Positions 40,108-49,287 of a DNA stretch of 64,000 bases are shown one piece after another. This DNA comes from Platycnemis pennipes (taxonomy: Eukaryota > Arthropoda > Insecta > Odonata > Platycnemididae), in NCBI GenBank assembly GCA_933228895.1, contig OW121854.1, forward strand, positions 54,230,609-54,294,608. Reading direction: 5' to 3'. Position 1 is the stretch's first letter, and every line of letters begins with the position of its first letter. The notes under the pieces were generated by a model, which saw nothing but the letters and a program-made list of their open reading frames with translations, did not search any database and was not told the DNA's origin. The translations under genes and the position numbers were made by a program.

Positions 40108-41559
40108 CCTGCGATCTGATAAAAGACAAATATAATTTGCGAAGCGTGGGGGTGTAATTTATACTTTTAAGCGAGTATAGGATGCAAAATTATAAAGTTT
40201 TGCTGGATGAAGTAGTTAACACAAAGTTTGAGGACAGTTTAATTTTAACAGGAAAGCAGGAATCTGGAAGTGGCTGGAGTGTACCTGGTGTGCGAAAGTG
40301 ATCGTTGTCCTGGCTGAAAACCAAAACGAAAAAGCTCACACCAGGACGTGAAACTCCCGCATTAGTAAATTCTCTTAAATTATTAAGGTGCAGTATTTTG
40401 TTACCTGCATAATGTATGTTACTTAGATGGTCACTCATCTGTTACTGAGTGTTCTCTCATGTGAAGGTCGTACGGATGGCAAATAAGAATATAAAGATGG
40501 CAGAGGAGGAAGTGAGCGGCTCCACGGCAGCAAAATCCCATCTCTACTCTCACCTTTTGACGACATTGGTAACCAAAATCTGCGCACTAGCGCCTTTTCC
40601 TTGCCCTGTCTTTCCCTTTAGCCGTTGCCTTTATTCCTTTTGTCGCTCCGGATGAAAAGGGTCGATTTATAACAGTGTTTTTCACCTACCCTTTGCGCCC
40701 AGCCGGTGAACCAAAACCACTCAACGTAGGTTTCCATTATATCTTCTATCATGCCTTCCACAACCAAATGTAATATTCATTTTCTCCCTCAGCTTCTGTC
40801 AAGCGAAATGGAAATGGATTTTTTAATTGGGATTTCTCTGTATGCAGCTACTTTTTTCGTTCTTTAAGCCTTCCAAATATTTTTTCTTGTCAATTTATTT
40901 CCAACCATTTGTTCTCCGATGAGATTAATAAAGCTATAAAACTTATGAATGGGACGTAGAGCCACTTGAAATAGTTGTACAGAATGTTCAAGTTCTAGTC
41001 AGTTACGTATTCAATAAGGTTTTGAAATTTTTGTGAAGAATTACTAAAAATTAGTTAGCTAGAGACTGCTGAGTAGTAAGAGTGCTGAAACATTGTAATG
41101 CACACTACAACGATTGTGGACAAACGAGAGGATACCAAAAAGCCTCAATCTGAAAGACCTGGATCTGAAAAAGCAGCATCAAATAAAATTAATAAAACTG
41201 GTTTTACACCATCTAATTTCTCTTTGGGGAAAACCATTCAACTGGTAGTCCTGTTAGTAACAGATACGTCAAAGACCACTCAATCTAGTCATCGAAGAGT
41301 GTGTTCCTTAAATATTTTCTTTAGTTTTCATTAAGATTATATAATCTGTAATATTAGTGAAGAAAAAATATTATACGAAAAAAGTGACATACTAATAGGG
41401 ACACATTAACATAAATTAAAAAAAATATTACGTGACTTCAAACTGTCTTGGCGACACGGGCACTGAAATGCCATACCTAACACATTATGACGAGAAATAA
41501 ATGTTGGTGTTGTGGAATATGTAAGTTATAAGACATGACACGAACATAAACAAGGCGTT
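40108..41559. other. No recognisable gene
   Basis: AT-rich except for a moderately GC-rich patch at 40440-40720. A 78-codon ATG frame (41098-41334) is polar and unrecognised and lies just upstream of the LINE fragment. Confidence 0.5.
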
Positions 41560-42215
41560 TTAGCCATAAATGGGATCTCTTTGACAATTGTATTCTTTAG
41601 TACAAATCTCAGGAAAACAAAAACTCAGGAGGTGGAAGAGTTCTGCTACTCGGGAAGTCGAGTAACCAGTGATGGATGAAGTAAATGAGAAATTGCCAGT
41701 AGAATTGCCTAAGCAAAAAGAGCATTTTACCAGAAGAAGATTCTGCTTACAGCTGCAAATACAAGCGTGGAAGTGAGGAAACATTTCATTAGGGCATACA
41801 TCTGGAGCATTCTATTACATGGCAGCGAAGCATGGACAATAACAGCAGCAGAGAAGTCCAGGCTGGTAGCATTTGAAATGTGGTGCTACCGAAGATTGAT
41901 GAAGATAAAATGGATCGATCGAGTGACAAAAGAAGATGTCTTAAGAAGAGTGGAAGAGAAGAGACGTCTACAGAAAACCTTCAAAAGAACAACTTAATAG
42001 GTCACATCCTAAGACAAGATGGCTTAATGAAGATAATCGTCGAGGGAAAACTGAACGTGAAGAATGGAAAAGGCAGGCCTCGTATGAGGTATATGGAGCA
42101 AGTTTTAAAGGATGTAAAAGAGAGGAGTCACGTCAATATGAATAAGTTGGCCGATAGAAGAGTCGAGTGGAGAGCTGCGTCAAACAAATCATAGGATTGT
42201 TGACCGATGATGATG
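41560..42215 (+). mobile_element. Non-LTR retrotransposon 3' fragment (ATG-tailed LINE)
   Basis: C-terminal part of a LINE reverse-transcriptase protein with frame breaks. In order it shows EVEEFCYSGSRVTSDG, then a stop, HFIRAYIWSILLHGSEAWT and EMWCYRRLMKIKWIDRVTKE. After a frame change come GHILRQDGLMKIIVEGKL and ADRRVEWRAASNKS. Similar text is familiar from insect endonuclease/reverse-transcriptase LINE proteins. Internal stops (about 41679 and 41688) and the frameshift near 41990 make it a dead copy. It ends in an ATGATGATG tail, and five partial relatives lie in the window. Confidence 0.85.
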
Positions 42216-42987
42216 AGTATAAATCTCAGGGTCTTCGATATACCAGCTAAAGTAGTGTGTATATAATAAATAAGTATTTGTCCTTTATAGGTGAGCTAAC
42301 ATAGTAGTGCTAAATAAATGCATTTTAATTATGAAGCTCCCAAATCGGCCCATTGAATATTTTCGTTGATAATTGTGTTAACTACGTAGAATTGTACTAT
42401 TCTTAACTGCATAGAGCACCAAGGCAATATTTAAAGTAAATAAAATTTAGGGGAATTGATGTAAATATTTCCTTTTTATGCTTCAAAGCAAGGATAATGT
42501 GATATATCTGATGACCTTCATCACTTAAGTTTTTAAAACACTCTTTTATCTATAAACTGAACCATATTATTTATTTACACCAGTACAGAGCTAAAGATTT
42601 ATAGCCAAAAAAGATGACACAACAATTTTTTAACCCGGTAGTCTATCCAAATAAATTGTGGAATTAACCTAGTACTTTTATTGTCACTATTATCCTGTTA
42701 CAACCCCAGACAGTGCCTGCCGATCTATATGCCACGATGCTGCTGTTTGCAAGCATTTTTTTGAATTATTTAAGGCATATTGCCAAAGATGGTCTTTATA
42801 AACTTACTGGTTACCCATATTATCTGCACAAAAGTTAGCCATTTTAGAAACATGCTACCACAGCAAATCTTTCTTCCAAATATATTTAAATAAATAGTAC
42901 TCCATCACTATGTAATGAACACATTATGTAGTGAGACTTAGTGAGCACGATTTATGACACACGGTCCTAATTGAAACAAAATTTATC

Positions 42988-43046
42988 TACACCTATGCAA
43001 TACCCTTCAAGCTACAGCGACGGTTTGTGGCAGGGACAATATATGA
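42988..43046 (-). mobile_element. CR1-like LINE 3' tail, minus strand
   Basis: The reverse complement reads CTGCCACAAACC, then GCTTGAAGGGTATTGCATAG and GTGTAGAT, a diverged form of the shared tail. No coding part is attached. Confidence 0.5.
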
Positions 43047-43084
43047 CCTTAATTTAGTAGATGCAGTGCTTCGGGTCCCACACA

Positions 43085-43170
43085 TTTTGATGGGTCACAT
43101 TGGTGTGGTGGGTAGTGCAATATCTTCACATCTCGCGATCCTGAGTTCGATTTTTGGTAGGAGTCGAGAG
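43085..43170 (+). mobile_element. Possible tRNA-like SINE head
   Basis: Plus-strand A-box-like GTGGTGGGTAGTGC, then a B-box-like GAGTTCGATTTTT about 40 bases on. No cloverleaf can be drawn with confidence. It lies next to a LINE tail fragment (42988-43046). Confidence 0.3.
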
Positions 43171-43446
43171 TTTTTCTTCTATTCCTCTCCTTACTTACTG
43201 ATCTAAGACGCCGTGCCCAGTAATAATTTCCTTGCATGGAAATTTATGCTCCCGAGTCCATTTCTAGTGGCTCTTGCTGACAGCAGAATACTGCCGGCGC
43301 CGGGTTTTTTTGCCCTCGTCAGTTACTGTCCATGCAGATTTCTTCCGTATCTGGGGACCCTTTTAGTTTGAGCTAGATTTGAAACCACATATGAATCACG
43401 GCCAAGAATTTGCAAGGGTTAATATTATCCTACACTATAGCAAATG

Positions 43447-43558
43447 TTCCACAGAGAAAAAATCATTCGCCTTGACCGGGACTCGAACCCGGACCCCCTG
43501 ATTTCCGTCCAGGTACTCTACCAGTTGAGCTACCAAGGCGTCCTCTGTCTCTGTGGAA
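43447..43558 (-). mobile_element. Short tRNA-like element with terminal inverted repeats
   Basis: A 112-bp unit. On the minus strand, 43539-43469 folds as a near-complete 71-nt cloverleaf. The acceptor stem is GCCTTGG/TCAAGGC, the D arm GCTC/GAGT, and the anticodon arm has loop ACGGAAA. The T arm is CCGGG/CCCGG with loop TTCGAGT. The loop would read anticodon GGA, but the base before it is C rather than U and there is no long variable arm as in real tRNA-Ser, so it is probably not a working tRNA. It is bracketed by the perfect inverted repeat TTCCACAGAG/CTCTGTGGAA. A related copy is at 29779-29871. Confidence 0.65.
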
Positions 43559-43972
43559 ATTATAAGGCTCTAAAGGAACAAGATGTTCACAGACTGCTAG
43601 ACATATCAATGCCAAGTTTTCACGGCTAGTTCGTGCGCTTTGAATTCATTATCCTACACCTTTTTCGAGCCATTTGTCTGGCAATGAGAGGAGCATTACG
43701 TTAACTGCTATCTCAGAGACATGCTATTTTCATTGAGGAACTATTATGAACGGTTGTTAAGTAGGAAATTAATTGATTCCCAGACAATGCAGGTAGGTTA
43801 GTCAAATTATTTTTCTCATAAGATTTTTAATGAAATGACGTCATATAGGTAAATTTCACATTTGCATATTTATGCGAACCGACTTTGCAATTATGCTAAC
43901 AATAAGGTTGTTACGGGTTCATTTTTTATTTCCACGGATTGGATGCACTTCTAGTTCAGTATCCGGTCCATC

Positions 43973-44240
43973 TCTCTCACTCAATGAGTCAAACCGAAGG
44001 TTGGTATTGATAGGTGAGAGTAGAGCTCACCCCGTACTAAGCCAACGGCGTGTAAAATTCACACATTCAGGGTAGGGGGGCCAGTTCCATTCCCTGGGCC
44101 ACCTGCGATATCCTACGAAGTTCTGACACGAAGATATACGAATCGAGAGGATTTTAGATGGGGGTGTCCAGAAAGGCTCTTGCCCGGGATTTGAACCCGG
44201 GATCCTCCGGCCAGTACTCTACCCACTAGGTCACCACGAT
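43973..44240 (-). mobile_element. tRNA-derived SINE, family A, copy 2
   Basis: Same layout and orientation as copy 1: tRNA-like head at 44240-44172 on the minus strand with B box GGGTTCAAATCCC, then the shared body ending in the CTCACTCAATGAGTCAAACC region. Identity to copy 1 is high by eye, with small indels. Confidence 0.8.
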
Positions 44241-44505
44241 ACGGTCCAATAAATGAACTGTAAATACGACTGAATATTTAGATTATTAGAATTAAACGGC
44301 CCAATTCATTGAGCAGATAAATACCAATTCCGCATTCCTCACTCCCTGCATTTCCAACTCTTTCCAAATACCCTCCCATAGTTATAGGTGTTAATAGCCT
44401 TCATTGTCAATTGCCTTTGTTATTAAGAGTAAAGTATATATAAGCATTATGGCTTGCATCATTACGCAATCCCCTGGGAAAGAAATATTCAAAACACATA
44501 CCCTT

Positions 44506-44574
44506 GCCTTTCGCGGTAGCCAGGTATTTAGCACACCGTCTATTAAGGGTATCCGATTCGAATCCCACCAAGGC
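44506..44574 (+). mobile_element. Degenerate tRNA-like SINE head
   Basis: It begins GCCTT and ends AAGGC, which can pair as an acceptor end. It has a T-arm-like CCGATTCGAATCCC. The D and anticodon arms are poor. It is probably a decayed tRNA-derived SINE; downstream sequence is AT-rich and not matched to another copy here. Confidence 0.45.
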
Positions 44575-46330
44575 TAGGATATTATGCTTTTATTGGGATT
44601 TGCTGAAATGGTATCATATAACCTTAGCCTTTGTAGCACACTCAAATCTACCACCGCATATATTTTTAATATTTCGCTTAATGAAATTTGTTTTATCTCA
44701 GTGCTACATTCTCCATTACTAAAGCCTACGTTGTTAACGAGAGGGTTACCCCTTGCCGGTTTGTTCCTTTCATGTCACGAACAGATATTGATCTGTATGT
44801 CTTGTTCCTAAGGCTATCAGACACATCTAAGGTTAACGTTTTGTTCCTCGCCTCACGCAATAACGAAAACAAGAATTATTTTACGCTTTAAAGAGAGTAT
44901 AAGCCTACCCCTTCCTCTTATCTGCCATAAAAAAAACCTGTTTTCCACAGCCACTCGATATAAGATCCGGGATATAATTCACCTCTTCTCTCTTTCCCTT
45001 AGGACACGGCTCAAACAAAGATGGGAACACGAGGAATAGGAAGTCAGGGTCTCTCTCATAGCTTGGTCCAATTCAAAGAGAAGGGGACTTAGGTGAAGAG
45101 ATTCGGGGCCAAAAAGGGAAGACACTCTAAGGAGAGGAGAGCAGGGTAAGGTCGAGGAAAGGATAGGGATAAGGATTTCGCAAAGAAGGGTCGAGAATCC
45201 TATTTCCATTAAAAACCTCTCCTTCCGAAGACAAACAAAGGGAGCCTCGGGTAATATTGGAATATATATTTGTGTCATAAAGGAACCAGAGACGCCACCC
45301 ATTCCATATTTGACATTAAGAATTTCCGATAAAAAGGTTTAGCAGTGACTATACCCGTGTCTCCGGGCTTTAAAATGAAAATAGTGAGGAAAATATAAAT
45401 CAAATAAATACAGATTGACAGCTGAAATCTTATTTTTGTGTGTGATTGATATAGGAGTGATCTTTCTACCCTCAATAAGCTAAAAACTTATCCTGCACAA
45501 AGGCGAAATTCTGCTATTATATATTTACCACTTACTTGATAGTGTAGAACAAATGAAAATTATTAAATGGCAGCAAGTACATAACCAAATGATAGTAAAA
45601 ATATATTAAACCGTAAATTCTAAATTCTAACCGTAAATTCGGTGTCACATGGCTGAATTATGCACGACTAACGCGTTTTAAATTACTCAGATTTATGACG
45701 TTCCACAGTGAATGAAAGTATTTGATTATGGTGATGCAGAGCATGATTTGAGGTGATTCACACCCTACCACACGGCTAAGAGGCGGCTAGTTGGGTAATC
45801 TATCAATTTAAAATAATTCGACGCTCATGAAAATACGAATGCGGTAGCTGAAATTAAGTATGATAGCATTTATGTTCTATAAACTATTGAAAGGCGGTAA
45901 AAGTTACTGATGCATGATGAATCGGAGGATACAAAAGTTAATATCACATTTATGAGAATCGGAAAGTTGGTTTTTAGCATCTTTACTGTCACGATGATCT
46001 AACAGCGAACAGGGCGTGAGATAATTCATCATTTACCAATATAAAGTTTTGCTCGGTTGTTGATGTTGAATTCTGAAAAAAAATATATTTGGCAATCTTC
46101 CACCGGTTTATTTGGCAGCATGAAGTATTTAGAAACACGGTAGAATAATCATGAGCAAAGAGGACGCTCAACCGCTCATCAACTGCGCATGATTATGCCA
46201 CATTATAGTGCAAAACGTCAGGTTACTAAATAAACCTGAAACTATTACTAATGATTTAAGCTGAAAAGAAGTTGACCATCTATAAAAAATATTACAGAGA
46301 TTGCAAAGAACGCGGACATTTTGTATATAT
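44575..46330. other. Left flank of the gypsy-type element
   Basis: Nothing recognised. A purine-rich stretch at 45000-45260 opens a 107-codon minus-strand frame (44979-45302, ATG start) with no known motif. Two nearby copies of ACCGTAAATTC lie at about 45610-45642. Confidence 0.5.
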
Positions 46331-47087
46331 TGTAATTTATTCCTTTCCAATTTATTTTACTCACACACAATACAACAAAATATAAACAATATCATAATAA
46401 ATTACCCTCACAACATATCACTTTCACTCTTGGTATCTTCAGGCTCAATTTTTACAGGCCATAGATCACTTCACGAGCCATTTCACTTTTCACTTTCACA
46501 TAAAATATAGCCAGTACCCTCTTAAAAATAAGTACCTACATAATAGTGGGGAGTGGACCGCTTTATCCCTTTAGTTTATCTGGAGTTTCTAGCTGAGGCG
46601 ATCCCCGTCTCCTTGGGTTAATCCTGGCTTCTCCGCCATGCCACTTTCCACTTCACTGTTGTCAGACCATCAGACTCGAAGCTAGACGCCCCTTCACTGT
46701 TCTTGGACTATCAGACTCGCCTAGAAGACACTTCCCTCTTCTTGGACTATCAGCCTTCACCTTCCTTCGACTCCTCGACTCGCCGCCTAGCCTAGCAGCA
46801 GCCGCCTCGAAGCCTCTTTATATATGCCCTTCTTAATTGTTAACGCCCGGCCATAATTAGTCTCCCTCCGTAACCTGCCGCGAGTTCAACAATAGCCTGC
46901 GAGACCATTTCTATTCTTGGGAATGCAACTCCCGAATGACCTGAATCACCAGGCTCAATGACAAATTGGCCATTGTCGAGGCCGACGCCATATTTCCCTA
47001 TGTCTCCGTATAAATATTCTGTACAAAAACCAACATGGCGGCTCCCCAACTCCCCAGCATGATATGGCTAAATTTTGATACGTTACA
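46331..47087 (-). repeat. 3' LTR of the gypsy-type element
   Basis: 757 bp, a near-identical direct copy of 50996-51752. On the minus strand AATAAA hexamers at 46336-46341 and 46351-46356 near the LTR end would serve as polyadenylation signals for the element's transcript. The copy of the TATA box is at 46817-46824. The adjacent purine-rich stretch at 47088-47098 is the candidate polypurine tract. Confidence 0.95.
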
Positions 47088-47098
47088 TCTGCCCCGTC
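47088..47098 (-). other. Candidate polypurine tract
   Basis: Directly upstream of the 3' LTR on the minus strand lies a mostly purine stretch, GACGGGGCAGA. Its position is right for plus-strand priming, but it is short and interrupted by two C residues. Confidence 0.45.
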
Positions 47099-47860
47099 GA
47101 AAGCAAATATTATATCCTATAAGATTTTCTTTCGAAGCCTCTAATTAAAATAAAGCGTCGCCCCGGCGCCTCTAAAGATCGTTCTACCCCTGAAATTGGT
47201 CCACATCCACTATGTTTACATACATTCATAAAATACAATAAATGCAATTATACCCTTCTTTAAACATCAACTTTACCTTTAAAACATAACATACAAATAT
47301 TCAAAACAAATGTCATATGCCCCCTTCAAATTTAACATCTTTAAAATAAGTTATACAATTTACATAAAACATTGGGTCATATGTAATTTCCAAATGTACA
47401 TATTTAAACATGCAAGTGCATAACCATCAATAAAATATTTTCAGGTAATCAAAGGAATCACACTTTGCTACACATCAAACACAAAATCTCCTTCACCTTA
47501 AAGTTTTACATTATAACTGTCAGCCTCATCATATTGAGTCCAAAAGTTCATTCACCCAGCTGACATCACTTAAACACCAATTTAGTAACCGTAGATCCAC
47601 TCCCTCACCGCACAAATACAAAGTTTTAATCACAAGCCCTTACTTTGTTACACCTCTGCGACCTTGCGATAAAATGTGTACAAATGGCGCGGTAAATCTG
47701 TGTCTGCCGACGCTTGCTCACAATGTAACTAGAAAATCGCATAACTGAGTGCTTATTTTCTTACGTTCTCAGTCCTTACTCAACTGTGCTTGCGCGATGT
47801 TCTGTGTGGAGTTGGTTTCTTGTGCGTTTTGTTGTGAGTGCAGTGATTTCTACGTATGGT
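47099..47860 (-). other. Non-coding 3' part of the gypsy-type element
   Basis: About 760 nt between the pol stop and the 3' LTR, with no long frame on the minus strand and an A/T-rich composition. No envelope or extra gene is visible. It may be the element's 3' untranslated region, possibly including sequence left by the pol deletion. Confidence 0.6.
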
Positions 47861-49279
47861 TTAATGTGGGATACCAGGAATTTTCCTCGTTCCGTTCGTG
47901 CATAGTGGAACCCGATCTCCTATCTCGAAGTTATTCCCTCTCTGTTGTGTTTTACTTGAGCGTAGCACCCTTCCTTTCTGCCCCTTTGTTTTGATTCTAC
48001 GCTGGAATCTTTCAACTAACCCTGGAATATCTTCCTTTTCTTGGGTACTGTCTGCCATCAGACAAGGTAAGTCGTCCTCAAATTTGAGATAACACTTCTT
48101 TACTTCCTTTCCACGTACGTAATCAAGTGCTCTGACTAATGCGTTACTGCTAATTGCACAGCCAAACGGCCCTCTAGTAAATTGGTATATAAATCCTTCA
48201 AAGTAAACTGCACAATACTTCCGAGAATCTCGATGTAGTTGAATTTGGTAGAAGCTTTGCGTGAGATCTAACGATGTCATGTATTTTACGTTAGCACAAT
48301 CTTGAAATATTTCTTGAGGCGTTCTTGAAGTAGCGTAATCCGGCTTCATCATCTTATTCACCGCTCTTGCATCCAGACATAGCCTTATTGAGCCATCCTG
48401 CTTCGGTAAACATATCAGGGGTGATACATATCGTGATGTACTCTTTTCTATGAGTCCCTGCTCCAACAGCTGATTAATAGCGTGGCGTGCCTTCGCACGG
48501 TAATTTAGCGGTACATTGTAACTTTTCTCGTGGAACTCCTCGTCACCTTTTATCTCCACCTTATAATAATACCCCTTTATTTTTCCGGGCGTATTTCTGA
48601 AAATCTTCTTCTCCTTATAAATAATACCCGCTAATTCTCTAAACTCCTTCTCCTGTAAATCGCTGATGCTTCTCATGCTGCTGTGGATTTCCTCCATAGA
48701 AACTGTATCTTCTCTCTCCTCATACTGCCCCTGTTTAATAGCCATTATTAGCTTCTGTGACGACTCCGTAGGCATTCCGAATCTTCTTTCTTCTATCTTC
48801 CGCCCTTGCCTCAGGATTATGGTGTTTTCATTATAATTAATCTCCGCTTTCAGCATCTCTAATGTATCCGTGCCCAATATTAACGGCTTCACTAGATTAG
48901 GTATGATGGTGCAATTAATTACTACATCAATCTTCCCTATGTTTATTGTGGGAAAGATTTGTTTACTAATTCTCCCGCTCCTCCTACCTATTGCTCCGAT
49001 CACCTGAATTCCCCGTATTGGTACCTCTAATACACCTTTGAATACCTCTGGATTCTCCGTAAATGTGTTCTCATTCAGACATGTGATTTCTGAACCGGTG
49101 TCCACTAGTGCCTTAAACTTCCGCCTCCCTATTTCCACTACAATTTCCGGACACTTGTTTTCTTCATGCGATCCGTGTTCCTTTTCTTCTTCGGTCAAAT
49201 CTTCGGGTATGCATAATATATTCCTGATTTCCTTGTCGCATTTGCTCCTGTCTCCTCTATTTCTTTCTTCGGTCCCCAT
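47861..49279 (-). CDS. pol: Pol remnant: protease and partial RT fused to integrase tail
   Basis: 472 residues from the ATG at 49279, 8 nt after the gag stop. The frame is open upstream to 49342, so it is probably entered by -1 frameshifting. The aspartic protease has the active-site triplet D60-T61-G62 in ALVDTGSEITCL and ILGTD at 134-138. Reverse transcriptase shows LPKQDGSIRLCLDARAVN (291-308), motif A around D338 (LDLTQSFYQ), motif B TRGPFG (368-373) and a catalytic-loop motif FEDD at 400-403 where YVDD is usual. At about residue 414 (near 48040) the text changes to integrase C-terminal sequence (RRIKTKGQK, then NFEIGDRV). RT thumb, RNase H, the zinc finger and the integrase core are therefore missing; full gypsy pol is about 1000 residues or more. 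It is non-autonomous. Confidence 0.9.
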   Translation of the reverse strand: MGTEERNRGDRSKCDKEIRNILCIPEDLTEEEKEHGSHEENKCPEIVVEIGRRKFKALVDTGSEITCLNENTFTENPEVFKGVLEVPIRGIQVIGAIGRRSGRISKQIFPTINIGKIDVVINCTIIPNLVKPLILGTDTLEMLKAEINYNENTIILRQGRKIEERRFGMPTESSQKLIMAIKQGQYEEREDTVSMEEIHSSMRSISDLQEKEFRELAGIIYKEKKIFRNTPGKIKGYYYKVEIKGDEEFHEKSYNVPLNYRAKARHAINQLLEQGLIEKSTSRYVSPLICLPKQDGSIRLCLDARAVNKMMKPDYATSRTPQEIFQDCANVKYMTSLDLTQSFYQIQLHRDSRKYCAVYFEGFIYQFTRGPFGCAISSNALVRALDYVRGKEVKKCYLKFEDDLPCLMADSTQEKEDIPGLVERFQRRIKTKGQKGRVLRSSKTQQRGNNFEIGDRVPLCTNGTRKIPGIPH

Positions 49280-49287
49280 TTCTCTGG

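Noticed and set aside
46840..47049. 69-codon minus-strand frame identical in both LTRs (also at 51505-51714)
   Set aside because: It lacks an ATG start and is identical only because the LTRs are near-identical; it covers the U3 and promoter side of the LTR.
47099..47860. Envelope gene downstream of pol
   Set aside because: No open frame of useful length on the element's strand.
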